DNA from: Lysinibacillus_B sp042920265
Lineage (GTDB): Bacteria > Bacillota > Bacilli > Bacillales_A > Planococcaceae
Length of the DNA stretch: 64,000 bases
NCBI RefSeq assembly: GCF_042920265.1
Contig: NZ_JBDQZI010000002.1
Coordinates: forward strand, 357,823-421,822
Reading direction: 5' to 3'
Part shown: in pieces, positions 1 to 7,843 of the stretch
Layout of the letters: the number at the start of each line of letters is the position of its first letter
Position numbering within the stretch: position 1 is the first letter of the stretch
Translations under genes and position numbers: made by a program
Notes under the pieces: generated by a model
Told to the model about the DNA's origin: nothing
Seen by the model: only the letters and a program-made list of their open reading frames with translations
Databases searched by the model: none

Positions 1-1262
1 TTAATCGGTAACGAGGCAATGAGTAACACGAATAGAAGCACGGCGTTTGTGTAGAAAAAGTACACTGTCTCAGCATTCCAAAGCGATTGACCATTGAATC
101 CCCACATCGCTGCCAAATAATCGACAATCGCAGCAGGCTGTTCAAAGGTAAATAGCACCCAGCCGATGAGAATGAGTACGATCGCATACAGATGTCGCAT
201 CCAGCGAGGTAAACGAAGCAGTAATGCAAGTCCCCACCATTTTTCCATGAGGAGAATAACACCAAAATACAGCCCCCAAACGATAAAATTCCAGTTGGCA
301 CCATGCCAAAAACCTGTGAGCATCCACACAATGAGGATATTACGCATTTGGATGGCTAACCCGCGCCGATTGCCCCCAAGCGGAATGTACACATATTCGC
401 GAAACCATGACCCAAGCGAAATATGCCATCTTCGCCAAAAGTCCGTTATGCTCTGTGCAATATACGGTTTATTGAAGTTTTCATTAAACCGGAAACCAAA
501 CATGAGACCAAGGCCAATCGCCATATCCGAATAACCACTAAAATCAAAGTAAATTTGAAACGCAAAGGCGATAATGCCGAGCCAAGCGGTTAACACTGGC
601 ATCGTCTCTAAATTAGAGCTAGAAATCGTGTCCCATAGTAAGCCGATATTGTTCGCCAGAAGCACCTTTTTCGCTAGTCCGATCGTAAACCGACGAACCC
701 CCTCAGCGAACATCTTCATATTTTCCGAACGCCGTTGCAGTTGTTCGGCAATCGTACTATATTTCACGATTGGTCCTGCCACCAGTTGCGGGAACAGCGC
801 AATATACGCGCCGAAATCGATCCAATTGCGCTGTGCTTTCGCGGTTCCTCTATACACGTCGATAATATAAGACATCGATTGGAATGTGTAAAAAGAGATT
901 CCGATAGGCAAAGGCAGTTCTAGTAGTGAAATATTCGTCCCGACGAACGCGTTGACATTTTGAATGAAAAAATCTGCGTACTTGAAAAAAGATAACAGCA
1001 ACAGATTTACGATAACGGAACAGACGACAATGCCCTTCCGTCTAATGGCGGCCATATTCGGTTTATCTAATAGCAACCCAAAACTATAATCGGTCACCGT
1101 AGACACTAACATAATGACAATGTAAACCGGCTCACCCCAAGCATAGAAGAGCAGGCTCATTATAAATAAAATGAGATTTCTCATTCGTCTTGGGGCAACA
1201 TAATAAAGCATTAAAACAGCCGGCAAAAATAAAAATAGGAACAGCAGGCTACTAAATACCAT
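1..1262 (-). CDS. MBOAT family O-acyltransferase, AlgI-like (3' end cut by window)
   Basis: Reading down from ATG at 1262 the frame stays open to the left edge, about 420 codons, so the C-terminus lies outside the window. The translation is very hydrophobic with many membrane spans. It carries the family hallmarks PLPIGISFYTFQS near residue 110, the WHISLGSWFREYVYIPLGG block, and TGFWHGANWNF with the catalytic MBOAT histidine. AlgI/PatA/DltB-type MBOATs move acyl groups across the membrane onto exopolysaccharide or cell-wall polymers; the acceptor here cannot be told. The next gene upstream is a DUF4358 lipoprotein 6 bp away, a pairing I associate with Bacillales acyltransferase loci that also encode a DHHW/SGNH partner. 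Such a partner would be expected to the left, outside this window. Confidence 0.9.
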   Translation of the reverse strand, partial: MVFSSLLFLFLFLPAVLMLYYVAPRRMRNLILFIMSLLFYAWGEPVYIVIMLVSTVTDYSFGLLLDKPNMAAIRRKGIVVCSVIVNLLLLSFFKYADFFIQNVNAFVGTNISLLELPLPIGISFYTFQSMSYIIDVYRGTAKAQRNWIDFGAYIALFPQLVAGPIVKYSTIAEQLQRRSENMKMFAEGVRRFTIGLAKKVLLANNIGLLWDTISSSNLETMPVLTAWLGIIAFAFQIYFDFSGYSDMAIGLGLMFGFRFNENFNKPYIAQSITDFWRRWHISLGSWFREYVYIPLGGNRRGLAIQMRNILIVWMLTGFWHGANWNFIVWGLYFGVILLMEKWWGLALLLRLPRWMRHLYAIVLILIGWVLFTFEQPAAIVDYLAAMWGFNGQSLWNAETVYFFYTNAVLLFVLLIASLPI

Positions 1263-1268
1263 CGCCGT

Positions 1269-1751
1269 CTATTTTTTTTCGAAGAAGCGGTCGTACACGT
1301 TGATTAGTTCTTCTGCACTTTCAGAAATCACCATTAATACATAATTGTCTTTTGTCACGATTTTATAGTTTTTCGCATTTTCATATTGATCCGGTAAATA
1401 TTGCTCGAACTGCTTCATGACATTTTCCGCGCGTTGTTTCGCCGCTGCTTCAATCTCTGCCACGTCTTTTGCCTCTTTTACTTTAAAAATCGCAATTTCA
1501 TTTGTTTTAACATTCATCATGGGCATGCGCACTGAAAAATCTTCCAGCTTTTCCGCATCTATATTGTAAAATTCTTTTAATTGTTCTGCTGATAATTCGA
1601 TTTGTGCAGGTTGCTCGACTTCCGTCACCATCGTGTCTGCTATTTCTTTGGCAGACTCCTTCACTTCCACTGTCGCAGACTCGTTGTCAGAACAAGCTGC
1701 AATCACCATCGCTAACATCGCCGTTAGCACCATCATCCACATTTTTTTCAT
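1269..1751 (-). CDS. DUF4358 family lipoprotein
   Basis: This is a 160-residue protein with a lipoprotein signal peptide: MKK, a hydrophobic stretch, then a lipobox ending AAC at about residue 20, so it is probably anchored to the outer face of the membrane. Residues 50-160 match the pattern I know as DUF4358, including a conserved LPDQYENAK-type segment and a predicted alpha/beta fold. It ends 6 bp before the MBOAT gene and is probably cotranscribed with it, which suggests a helper role in cell-surface polymer O-acylation. That role is inferred from context only. Confidence 0.8.
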   Translation of the reverse strand: MKKMWMMVLTAMLAMVIAACSDNESATVEVKESAKEIADTMVTEVEQPAQIELSAEQLKEFYNIDAEKLEDFSVRMPMMNVKTNEIAIFKVKEAKDVAEIEAAAKQRAENVMKQFEQYLPDQYENAKNYKIVTKDNYVLMVISESAEELINVYDRFFEKK

Positions 1752-1898
1752 ACTATTCTCTCCTTTTTCTAGTTGCTGTACTTCAAGGCATTAGACGTGG
1801 ACAATCTATTTACGTTACACGAAATAAAATATTTTCAATTTTAAAATACTTTCGAGTAGTTTGCTTCTTTTCTGCTGGAGCATACTTACGGGCATTAA

Positions 1899-1934
1899 AA
1901 AAGGGACTGTCTCATCCGTGAGGCAGTCCCTTTT
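1899..1934 (-). terminator. Rho-independent terminator of the 1912-2649 gene
   Basis: The stem AAAAGGGACTG / CAGTCCCTTTT has an inner CTCA/TGAG extension and is followed by a U-run on the minus strand. The stop codon of the phosphatase gene lies inside the hairpin. Confidence 0.8.
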
Positions 1935-2649
1935 CTTCCATCTTTATTTCCTTACCCGACAGCACAACAAATGTCTCCAAAATCTCCCCTTGCTCGCTCA
2001 TTAGCAGGGCATTTAATTGACCGCCGTATGCACAGCCGCCGTCGATCCCAATATAGCTTTGGCACGGGCTAATCCAAATATCGTCGATTTCATGCATATT
2101 GCGTGTTGGCGTATGACCAAACACATTCACTAGGCCGGTTTTATTTTCATGTATGTAATGATTTCGAATCCACAAAAAATCACGACTCGTTGTATTTTGC
2201 CAATGATCGAGTCCCGAATCAAAGCCCGCATGTGTCAGTAGCAGCTTGCCGTATTGGTAATAGTGGCGAGCATTCCGTAAAAAGTCGATTTCCTTAGCAA
2301 ACTGTGTTGTTAAAATTTTTATATTGTCAGCTGTTGCCTCTACATCGACATCCTGAATGAATGAACGCAGCATCTCCATACCACCGTTCATTAAAAACGG
2401 TGTTGGATCTTTCATCAAGCCGTCCACATAGTACATGAGTAAATCCTCATGATTCCCTTTCATGACAATCACTTTTTCGGGATATTGTTGCTGCAAAGCC
2501 ATCACACGCTGTACCACCTCATAAGAGTACTCCCCGCGATCAATCATATCCCCTAAAATTACAAGCAAACTTTCCTCATCCCAGTGCTGTAGAATTGCTT
2601 CAAATTCTTTGGCCATTCCATGTATGTCACTTACGATAAATAAATTCAT
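1912..2649 (-). CDS. Calcineurin-like metallophosphatase, PrpE/PPP-type
   Basis: This 245-residue protein carries the complete PPP/metallophosphoesterase signature: DIHG at residues 9-12, GDMIDRG near 34, GNHED near 66, a LTHAG histidine, and GHTPTRN. These residues bind two metal ions and catalyse phosphoester hydrolysis. Related small enzymes are Ser/Thr protein phosphatases or diadenosine tetraphosphatases such as B. subtilis PrpE; the sequence does not decide between these substrates. It appears to be a single-gene unit, with a terminator overlapping its 3' end and a second hairpin at 2748-2780 isolating it from the gene upstream. It is predicted to be cytoplasmic. Confidence 0.88.
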   Translation of the reverse strand: MNLFIVSDIHGMAKEFEAILQHWDEESLLVILGDMIDRGEYSYEVVQRVMALQQQYPEKVIVMKGNHEDLLMYYVDGLMKDPTPFLMNGGMEMLRSFIQDVDVEATADNIKILTTQFAKEIDFLRNARHYYQYGKLLLTHAGFDSGLDHWQNTTSRDFLWIRNHYIHENKTGLVNVFGHTPTRNMHEIDDIWISPCQSYIGIDGGCAYGGQLNALLMSEQGEILETFVVLSGKEIKMEEKGLPHG

Positions 2650-2747
2650 AACACTTCTCCCTGTCTGATTGGTTATTTTATATTATAACGCTTTTTGGTC
2701 GCTTCACCAAAATTTGGCGGATTAAAATTTTGTCATTCGTGCCTCCG

Positions 2748-2780
2748 CATAAAAAAGAGACCACATCGCATGCGATCTCA
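2748..2780 (-). terminator. Likely terminator downstream of the repeat array and DUF4003 gene
   Basis: Read on the minus strand, GAGA plus CGCAT pairs with ATGTG plus TCTC (one G-U pair and one internal mismatch) and is followed by TTTTTT. Confidence 0.6.
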
Positions 2781-2927
2781 TCAAAGTTTGAGTTCCCGCT
2801 TCCTTTGCAGAAACCTCTACATAAAGTTAATAGAGAAATCTCCACTTTCTCGGAAAACAGAAACCTCTCAGGAGAGTGTGTAATTAGTTTGTACGGAATA
2901 CCGATTTTTATACATCGCTTGAGCTAG

Positions 2928-3065
2928 TTTTTTGAACGGATAGCTGCGGGTTTTGACCGGATAGACGTTCGTTTTGCTCGCATACACGTGGCTTTTGACC
3001 GTTTACTCGGGCTTTTTGCTCGTTCAGCTGCTTTTTGACCGCTTACCAACATTTTTTACTCGCAC
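2928..3065. repeat. Seven-unit array with 21-bp spacing and alternating motifs (family 1)
   Basis: This intergenic stretch contains TTTTGAACG (2930), TTTTGACCG (2951), TTTTGCTCG (2972), TTTTGACCG (2993), TTTTGCTCG (3014), TTTTGACCG (3033) and TTTTTACTCG (3054). The spacing is 21 bp except for one interval of 19. From the second unit on, GACCG and GCTCG types alternate. Between the motifs the sequence is variable. A second array of the same family lies at 25178-25265. Confidence 0.8.
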
Positions 3066-3076
3066 CCTAGTCTTAA

Positions 3077-4003
3077 TTAGTCTCCCCCACCACCGCCGTC
3101 ACCACCAGCATCACCACCTGAATCACTATCGATGGCTTGCATCACAATATCTGCAAAATCGAAATCATATGTTGGGAGGTCGCCAAATGCTTCGCTCGCT
3201 GTGTAAATTTGCGTCGCGATCAGTAATGTATTATCATACTTTGGTTTCGCTTTTAACACTTGACACACGTGGTCGTGGACTTCCGTGAGTGCTGGAAAGG
3301 CGGACGTTTCAAACTTGGCCAGTGCCAGTAAACACACAACGCTATAATGACGGGGTTCGAGCTTTGTATTCGCTGCTTGAATAAGTGCCGCCAGTTCCTC
3401 TACCTTCGCCCAAATCGTGTCATCCCATGCACCAGTGCCAATCGTCAAAAGAAAGGCGGCATGTTTGCTTGTACCGTCGCGTTTCCAGCCTAGACTGATT
3501 AGTCGTTGATAATATTGCTCGTATGTAGTCGCTAGCTCCTCTGGTGATTCGGGTCGCGTTGCTAGCATTGCGCGTAAAGGTAGTGATAATGACGAAAATT
3601 TTAAGCTTGGCTGCTTTATGAGCTCTTTCGTCAACAGCTCCATTTTTTGTGCCTGCTCACTGTCTTTTACATACATCGCGGCTAAACACGCATCCTCCGA
3701 AGAGGCAAAGCCTTTTGTTTTCACGAATGCTTGCTGTGCAATCGCTTGCTTCACCTGCTCGGGCTCTTTCGCAAACTGCACATAATACGCATGCGCGATT
3801 TTCACACTACTTCGCGCAACACTATACCATTTCGTGTTCGCCTTAATGTGCTTTTGTACTTCCTCATAATCGTGATAATAAAATCGAAGCCCGCGCACCG
3901 TTAATTGTGTCGCCATTTTCTTCACGAACCTTTCTCCGTCCACACCGAAGTAAAGGCGAATCTTTTCTACATTATCTACAAATAATTGCAACCGTTCCTT
4001 CAT
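3077..4003 (-). CDS. DUF4003 family protein
   Basis: The start chosen is ATG at 4003, because AAAGGGGGG lies 6 nt upstream; a longer frame from 4066 has no ribosome binding site. This gives 308 residues. The protein is largely helical with no signal peptide or membrane span, and ends in a Gly/Asp-rich tail (GGDAGGDGGGGGD), which I recognise as typical of DUF4003 proteins of Bacillales. Function is unknown. It stands alone between the small plus-strand gene at 4147 and the repeat array just downstream of its stop. Confidence 0.8.
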   Translation of the reverse strand: MKERLQLFVDNVEKIRLYFGVDGERFVKKMATQLTVRGLRFYYHDYEEVQKHIKANTKWYSVARSSVKIAHAYYVQFAKEPEQVKQAIAQQAFVKTKGFASSEDACLAAMYVKDSEQAQKMELLTKELIKQPSLKFSSLSLPLRAMLATRPESPEELATTYEQYYQRLISLGWKRDGTSKHAAFLLTIGTGAWDDTIWAKVEELAALIQAANTKLEPRHYSVVCLLALAKFETSAFPALTEVHDHVCQVLKAKPKYDNTLLIATQIYTASEAFGDLPTYDFDFADIVMQAIDSDSGGDAGGDGGGGGD

Positions 4004-4146
4004 ACTGATCCCCCCTTTCGTTGTTATACGGATAAAGGGCGCTAAAAGTTTCTCTAAACGAAGCACTCAGCGATAAATTGGTTTTAATATCCATTTCATG
4101 TTAACCTTACAATATAACCTTATTAACCTAAATAGGAGGATTGAAC

Positions 4147-4335
4147 ATGACGTATAATTTACGCCTGTATATCCGAATTGCGACAGCCATTTTATTTGTG
4201 ATTCTTGTATTTATGAATTTTTTGGGCTATTGGACAGCAGATCGATTCATTCAAATCCTATTTTTCTTTACGATGATAGTGGCTGTTTTCAGTGCGGGGA
4301 TTGAAACGGAAAAAAGGCTCAAAAGCAGAAGCTGA
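4147..4335 (+). CDS. Small two-span membrane protein, unknown function
   Basis: The protein has 62 residues with two hydrophobic segments, about 7-27 and 33-53, and a basic C-terminus ending KRLKSRS. The ATG at 4147 is preferred over the in-frame TTG at 4141 because TAGGAGGA ends exactly 6 nt before 4147 and would abut the TTG. A strong terminator follows directly, so it is a monocistronic gene. I do not recognise a named family; small two-span proteins of this type are common in Bacillales. Confidence 0.7.
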   Translation: MTYNLRLYIRIATAILFVILVFMNFLGYWTADRFIQILFFFTMIVAVFSAGIETEKRLKSRS

Positions 4336-4362
4336 TTGGACTATTCGAATCAGCTTTTTTTA
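4327..4362 (+). terminator. Terminator of the 62-residue membrane protein gene
   Basis: AAGCTGATT pairs with AATCAGCTT, followed by TTTTTT; it overlaps the end of the coding region. Confidence 0.8.
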
Positions 4363-4408
4363 CTGCACACGGTGCTCCTAATTAAACTGAGAATATGGTT
4401 CAAGGATT

Positions 4409-4918
4409 TTAGTTGGAATATAGCTTTAATAGTTCCTGTACCGCTAAACTATTGGCATCATCCAGATTAACGAAATAGGGTAATTGCCATTTTTGCGTTG
4501 CTATTGCTTGTTTACTCGTAGGCGTATCCCAACTAGGATAGACCCTCATCGCCATCTTCCCTTTTTTAGTAGCTGTTTTTAGGATATTTTGTTTCACCAG
4601 AACTTCTTTTGGAAAAACGAATTGTCCAAAACGCTTATCATCAGTAAACGTATTAATGACCAATAAATCTGGCGCTTTTTCAAATGAAAATGCTTGGTTT
4701 TTATTTTTATCATCCTTTTCCCAAAAGGCTACAAACTGTCCGATCTTAGTAGGTGTTATTTTCGCGACTCGAAACCTTATTGATTTAGAATTTAATTGAA
4801 ATATCCCCGCCCCATACTCCGCATTTTGAGTTTCTTCTACTACATCTTTTATAGCGAGCTTATTAGGCGCATAAAATAGTTCATTTATGTATGTTAATGC
4901 CTTATGAAATTCATTCAT
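4409..4918 (-). CDS. mepB: MepB family protein
   Basis: This 169-residue protein matches the MepB family along its length, including the FRVAKITPTKIGQFVAFWEK block, the LLVINT strand, GQFVFPKEVL, and a C-terminal MRVYPSW..T segment. MepB was named from the staphylococcal mepRAB multidrug-efflux operon, where its own function is unclear. Here there is no MepA or MepR partner. It lies 24 bp downstream of the DUF3841 gene and is probably cotranscribed with it. The protein appears cytoplasmic, and its biochemical activity is unknown. Confidence 0.82.
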   Translation of the reverse strand: MNEFHKALTYINELFYAPNKLAIKDVVEETQNAEYGAGIFQLNSKSIRFRVAKITPTKIGQFVAFWEKDDKNKNQAFSFEKAPDLLVINTFTDDKRFGQFVFPKEVLVKQNILKTATKKGKMAMRVYPSWDTPTSKQAIATQKWQLPYFVNLDDANSLAVQELLKLYSN

Positions 4919-4942
4919 TGTTGTACTCCTTCTCTAAATCCT

Positions 4943-5464
4943 TTATTTTGCAATAAAATGCTCCACCTTTTTAAATTGAGATACGTTGATTTCGCCCGTT
5001 GTGACCTGAATAACTTGCGCCCCTGCCCAATAATCAGACTGGTTTAATAATTGTAAATCAAACACTCTTTCCCACGATGCTTCTTTTGTGAGGTTACATT
5101 TTCCAGCATCAAACAATTCATCCTCTTCTTCATGTAATGCTAAGAAATCATTCATTAACACAATATGCCAGGCATCAAAATCAGACAGCAGTACTTGCTG
5201 GGTTGATATTTCCACTTCAATTTGAACGCCTGCTGTGCCGCTTGGGAGCAAGGCTTCATCATGCAAATCTCGTTTCTCCGTCCATAGCCAAATAGGATAT
5301 GTGCCATTATGACCGATTCGATTGTTCATTTGCTGTATCATCCAGTCGTAGGCAGCTAAAAACTCTTCCCAAACATACTCCTTTGAGCCCGACAGCGTTC
5401 CCTTTTTCACTGCCTGTTCATATGCCGCTTTACTTTGAATTGTATAATACTTCACGTCATTCAC
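4943..5464 (-). CDS. DUF3841 family protein
   Basis: The protein has 173 residues. It begins YYTIQSKAAYEQA and has the tryptophan-rich features of DUF3841: WMIQQM near residue 43, PIWLWTEK near 58, and DFDAWHIVLMN near 96. It appears cytoplasmic and its function is unknown. It is the first gene of a probable two-gene unit with the mepB-like gene. The MITE-like repeat copy 1 begins about 27 bp upstream of its start codon, so that element may have replaced or rewired its promoter region. Confidence 0.75.
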   Translation of the reverse strand: MNDVKYYTIQSKAAYEQAVKKGTLSGSKEYVWEEFLAAYDWMIQQMNNRIGHNGTYPIWLWTEKRDLHDEALLPSGTAGVQIEVEISTQQVLLSDFDAWHIVLMNDFLALHEEEDELFDAGKCNLTKEASWERVFDLQLLNQSDYWAGAQVIQVTTGEINVSQFKKVEHFIAK

Positions 5465-5490
5465 CTTCCTTCATAAAATGATTTTACTAA

Positions 5491-6132
5491 CTCACAATGA
5501 GCAAATCCTGAAATATATGTTACCATTTGGGTAACCGTTGCTTTCCGCTTCGGCACTCGCTTTCCACGGGCGAGATCAAGCCTCCTCGTCGCTCATCCTT
5601 CGCTGCTCCTGTCGCTACGCTTTCGTCGCAAATAAATTTCCTGCGGGGTCTTGATTGTCTCGCTTTTCCCGTAGGAGTCTCGCGCCTGCGCTACAAGCAA
5701 CTATTGTTCAATATAATAATCGGTTGCTAAAACTAAAGAAAGATGCTCATTCATTACGGTAGAGGCTGGCAATTATACTTGCAACTATATAGAAGGCATT
5801 GGTTTTTTAGAGTCAGAAAGAGTATTTGAAATAGGTGAATGCACTACCTTTGTTAAATTAGCGTACTTTTTTAACTCTAAATTTTAAAAACCGACTATAT
5901 AGAAAGAAATTGATTTCTTTTAGAGAAGAGAAATGTTTTTCTAAGATATCCAGAAGCATTCACTTTTGCCGTAGCGCGCCATAGCCACAGGAGCCGTAAC
6001 AGGAGATCCAAACAGGCCACGCCTGTTTTAGCTCCTGTGTAGGCTGTGGCAAAGCCCGGAGGCTATGATATCACTTTCTTTTATACATCTCACTATTTAA
6101 TTGGTATTTTTAGGATACATTTTTACTCATTG
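5491..6132. mobile_element. MITE-like non-coding repeat, copy 1 (left flank of phn locus)
   Basis: About 640 bp without a convincing gene, clearly related in the same orientation to 16614-17178. The ends are imperfect inverted repeats, TCACAATGAG at the left and CTCATTGTGA at the right, with looser similarity continuing inward for ~40 bp. The 12-mer TGATTTTACTAA flanks both ends (5479-5490 and 6133-6144) and could be a target duplication. The interior contains a block (CACGGGCGAGATCAAGCCTC) of a type I recall as widespread in Bacillales intergenic DNA, and a large hairpin near 5980-6055. A ~110-bp segment (about 5788-5897) bounded by ACTATATAGAA repeats is absent from copy 2. Confidence 0.7.
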
Positions 6133-6146
6133 TGATTTTACTAAAA

Positions 6147-6192
6147 CAAATAGAGGTGAAGAAAGCACTCTGCATTTCTCCACCTCTATTTT
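6147..6192. terminator. Hairpin terminator at the 3' end of the phosphonate transport genes
   Basis: AAATAGAGGTG pairs with CACCTCTATTT. It sits just beyond the stop of the last phn gene at 6197. The T-run is better on the plus strand (ATTTTTC) but TTTGTTTT follows on the minus strand as well. Confidence 0.6.
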
Positions 6193-6196
6193 TCTT

Positions 6197-7042
6197 TTAT
6201 GATTTCGCCATTAAGCTTCGTTTAATGCGCATCGATACGACCTCTAATATAATCGCGACAATAAGGGCGCAATACGTAATCATCCCGACTTCATGTAAAT
6301 CATAATAGAAGCCTGAAGCCATAAAGAGCTCGAAACCGATACCGCCCGCGGCTGCGGCTGCCCCCATGGCAACGGCTACACCGTAGTTTGTTTCAAAGCG
6401 CAGGAACGTCCACGATACCATATAAGACGAAGACTGCGGGACGACAGCATGGGCGATGATGTGCCACCAGTTCGCTCCTGACGCACGTAATGCCTCGATT
6501 GTGCCTTCATCTAGCTCCTCAAAGGATTCTGCATAAGCCTTCGTTAAGTAAGCCATCGTGTGCAGCATCATCCCGAGTACACACGCCACTGCCCCAAGTC
6601 CTGCAACAATCGCAAAAATCAATACCCAGAGAACAGTCGGCACGGCTCTTATAAACGAATTAAACGCAATAATCGCATTCGATACCATCGGAGGTGCTAA
6701 ATTTTTGGCACTAAAAATCGCCAGGAAAAAGGACACGACTGCCCCTAAAATCGTAGCTAAAAAGGCTAATGCAAGTGTAATACCAATTTGCTCTAACGCT
6801 GTCGCAAATGTAATTTGATGAAATGCCGGCTGTAAAAACATCATTTTTAAATTCCCTAGCGTTAGTGAAATCGCTGTTGCCCACTCAATCGAGCCATAAT
6901 CCAGTAAAAAGGGGCCGATTACCGTCATCAGCAATAGTGCCCAGAGCACGAGGCGCATCATGACATTTGCTCTCGTCACCTTACTGATTTGAATACGGCC
7001 ATTTCTCATTTTGACATTTGTTAATGAAGGCGTAACTTGCAT
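6197..7042 (-). CDS. phnE: Phosphonate ABC transporter permease PhnE (second copy)
   Basis: A 281-residue inner-membrane permease with about six hydrophobic spans. It has the binding-protein-dependent transport signature around LDEGTIEALRASGANWW (near residues 187-203), the EAA loop that docks on the ATPase PhnC. Its start overlaps the stop of the first phnE by 1 nt (TAATG), so translation is coupled. With PhnC, PhnD and the other PhnE it would form an importer for phosphonates. It is the last gene of the phn locus and is followed by a hairpin. Two distinct permease genes are a common arrangement in Gram-positive phosphonate transporters. Confidence 0.92.
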   Translation of the reverse strand: MQVTPSLTNVKMRNGRIQISKVTRANVMMRLVLWALLLMTVIGPFLLDYGSIEWATAISLTLGNLKMMFLQPAFHQITFATALEQIGITLALAFLATILGAVVSFFLAIFSAKNLAPPMVSNAIIAFNSFIRAVPTVLWVLIFAIVAGLGAVACVLGMMLHTMAYLTKAYAESFEELDEGTIEALRASGANWWHIIAHAVVPQSSSYMVSWTFLRFETNYGVAVAMGAAAAAGGIGFELFMASGFYYDLHEVGMITYCALIVAIILEVVSMRIKRSLMAKS

Positions 7043-7830
7043 TATGAAATCGCCCTCCTTACTTTATTCGATGTAAACTCAATGACAAACACAACCGCCA
7101 CGATCATGATTGTAATGAGCCCTAACATGCCATAATCGAGCCGCTTATAGTACAGATCAAATAAATACCCGATCCCTGTACCTGTTAATAACCCGATTAA
7201 TGTCGCACTGCGAATGTTCGTCTCAATCATATAAAACACCCAGCTGAGCATTTGCGGCATCGTATCTGGCAGCATACCCTTAAATACCATTTGAAAATAA
7301 GTAGAGCCTGTTGCCGTTAGCGCCTCTACCCCATCTGAGCTGGCCTCGTCAATGGTTTCAATGAACATCCGCACTAAAAACCCAAACGTTGAGAAAAATA
7401 GAGCTAAATAGCCTGTCACGACATTATGGCCAAATGAAACAACGAGGATTAGTGCCCACGCCACAACCGGCACATTTCGGAAAATCGAGGCAATCAACCT
7501 TGCGACAAAGCCAAAGAAACGATTGAACTGTGTCGTTTGTGCGCCAAACATCGCAAAAAACAACGCCAATACGGCTGCTGTTGTAGAGGCGATCACCGAT
7601 AAAATAATCGTCTCCCACAGGCGTTCTAGCACTTTCGGTAAATTTTCCATTGCTTCAGCTGATGGCACTAAATTATCAATCATCCAGGCAATCGTACTCG
7701 GGATTGAGCTGATTCCGTCGATTAGATTAAACTTCGTAAACGCCGCTGAGCCATACGTTAATACAATGAGAACAACCAATACCCCCGTCATTCGCCACTT
7801 TTTCATACGTAAAATATTCGTTTCTGTCAT
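7042..7830 (-). CDS. phnE: Phosphonate ABC transporter permease PhnE (first copy)
   Basis: A 262-residue permease with about six membrane spans and an EAA-type loop (DGVEALTATGSTYFQ near residues 164-178). The C-terminal half shares the PhnE pattern of ETNIRSATLIGLLTGTGIG. It lies 13 bp downstream of phnC and overlaps the second phnE by 1 nt. It is predicted to form the heterodimeric channel of the phosphonate importer with that protein. Confidence 0.92.
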   Translation of the reverse strand: MTETNILRMKKWRMTGVLVVLIVLTYGSAAFTKFNLIDGISSIPSTIAWMIDNLVPSAEAMENLPKVLERLWETIILSVIASTTAAVLALFFAMFGAQTTQFNRFFGFVARLIASIFRNVPVVAWALILVVSFGHNVVTGYLALFFSTFGFLVRMFIETIDEASSDGVEALTATGSTYFQMVFKGMLPDTMPQMLSWVFYMIETNIRSATLIGLLTGTGIGYLFDLYYKRLDYGMLGLITIMIVAVVFVIEFTSNKVRRAIS

Positions 7831-7843
7831 TATACCCTCCGCA

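Noticed and set aside
2928..3065. CRISPR array
   Set aside because: The conserved core is only ~9 bp, alternates between two forms, and units are 21 bp long with no cas genes; this does not fit CRISPR repeats and spacers.
5527..5730. ORF inside repeat copy 1
   Set aside because: The corresponding frame is disrupted by indels in copy 2 and the translation is low in plausibility; the element appears non-coding.
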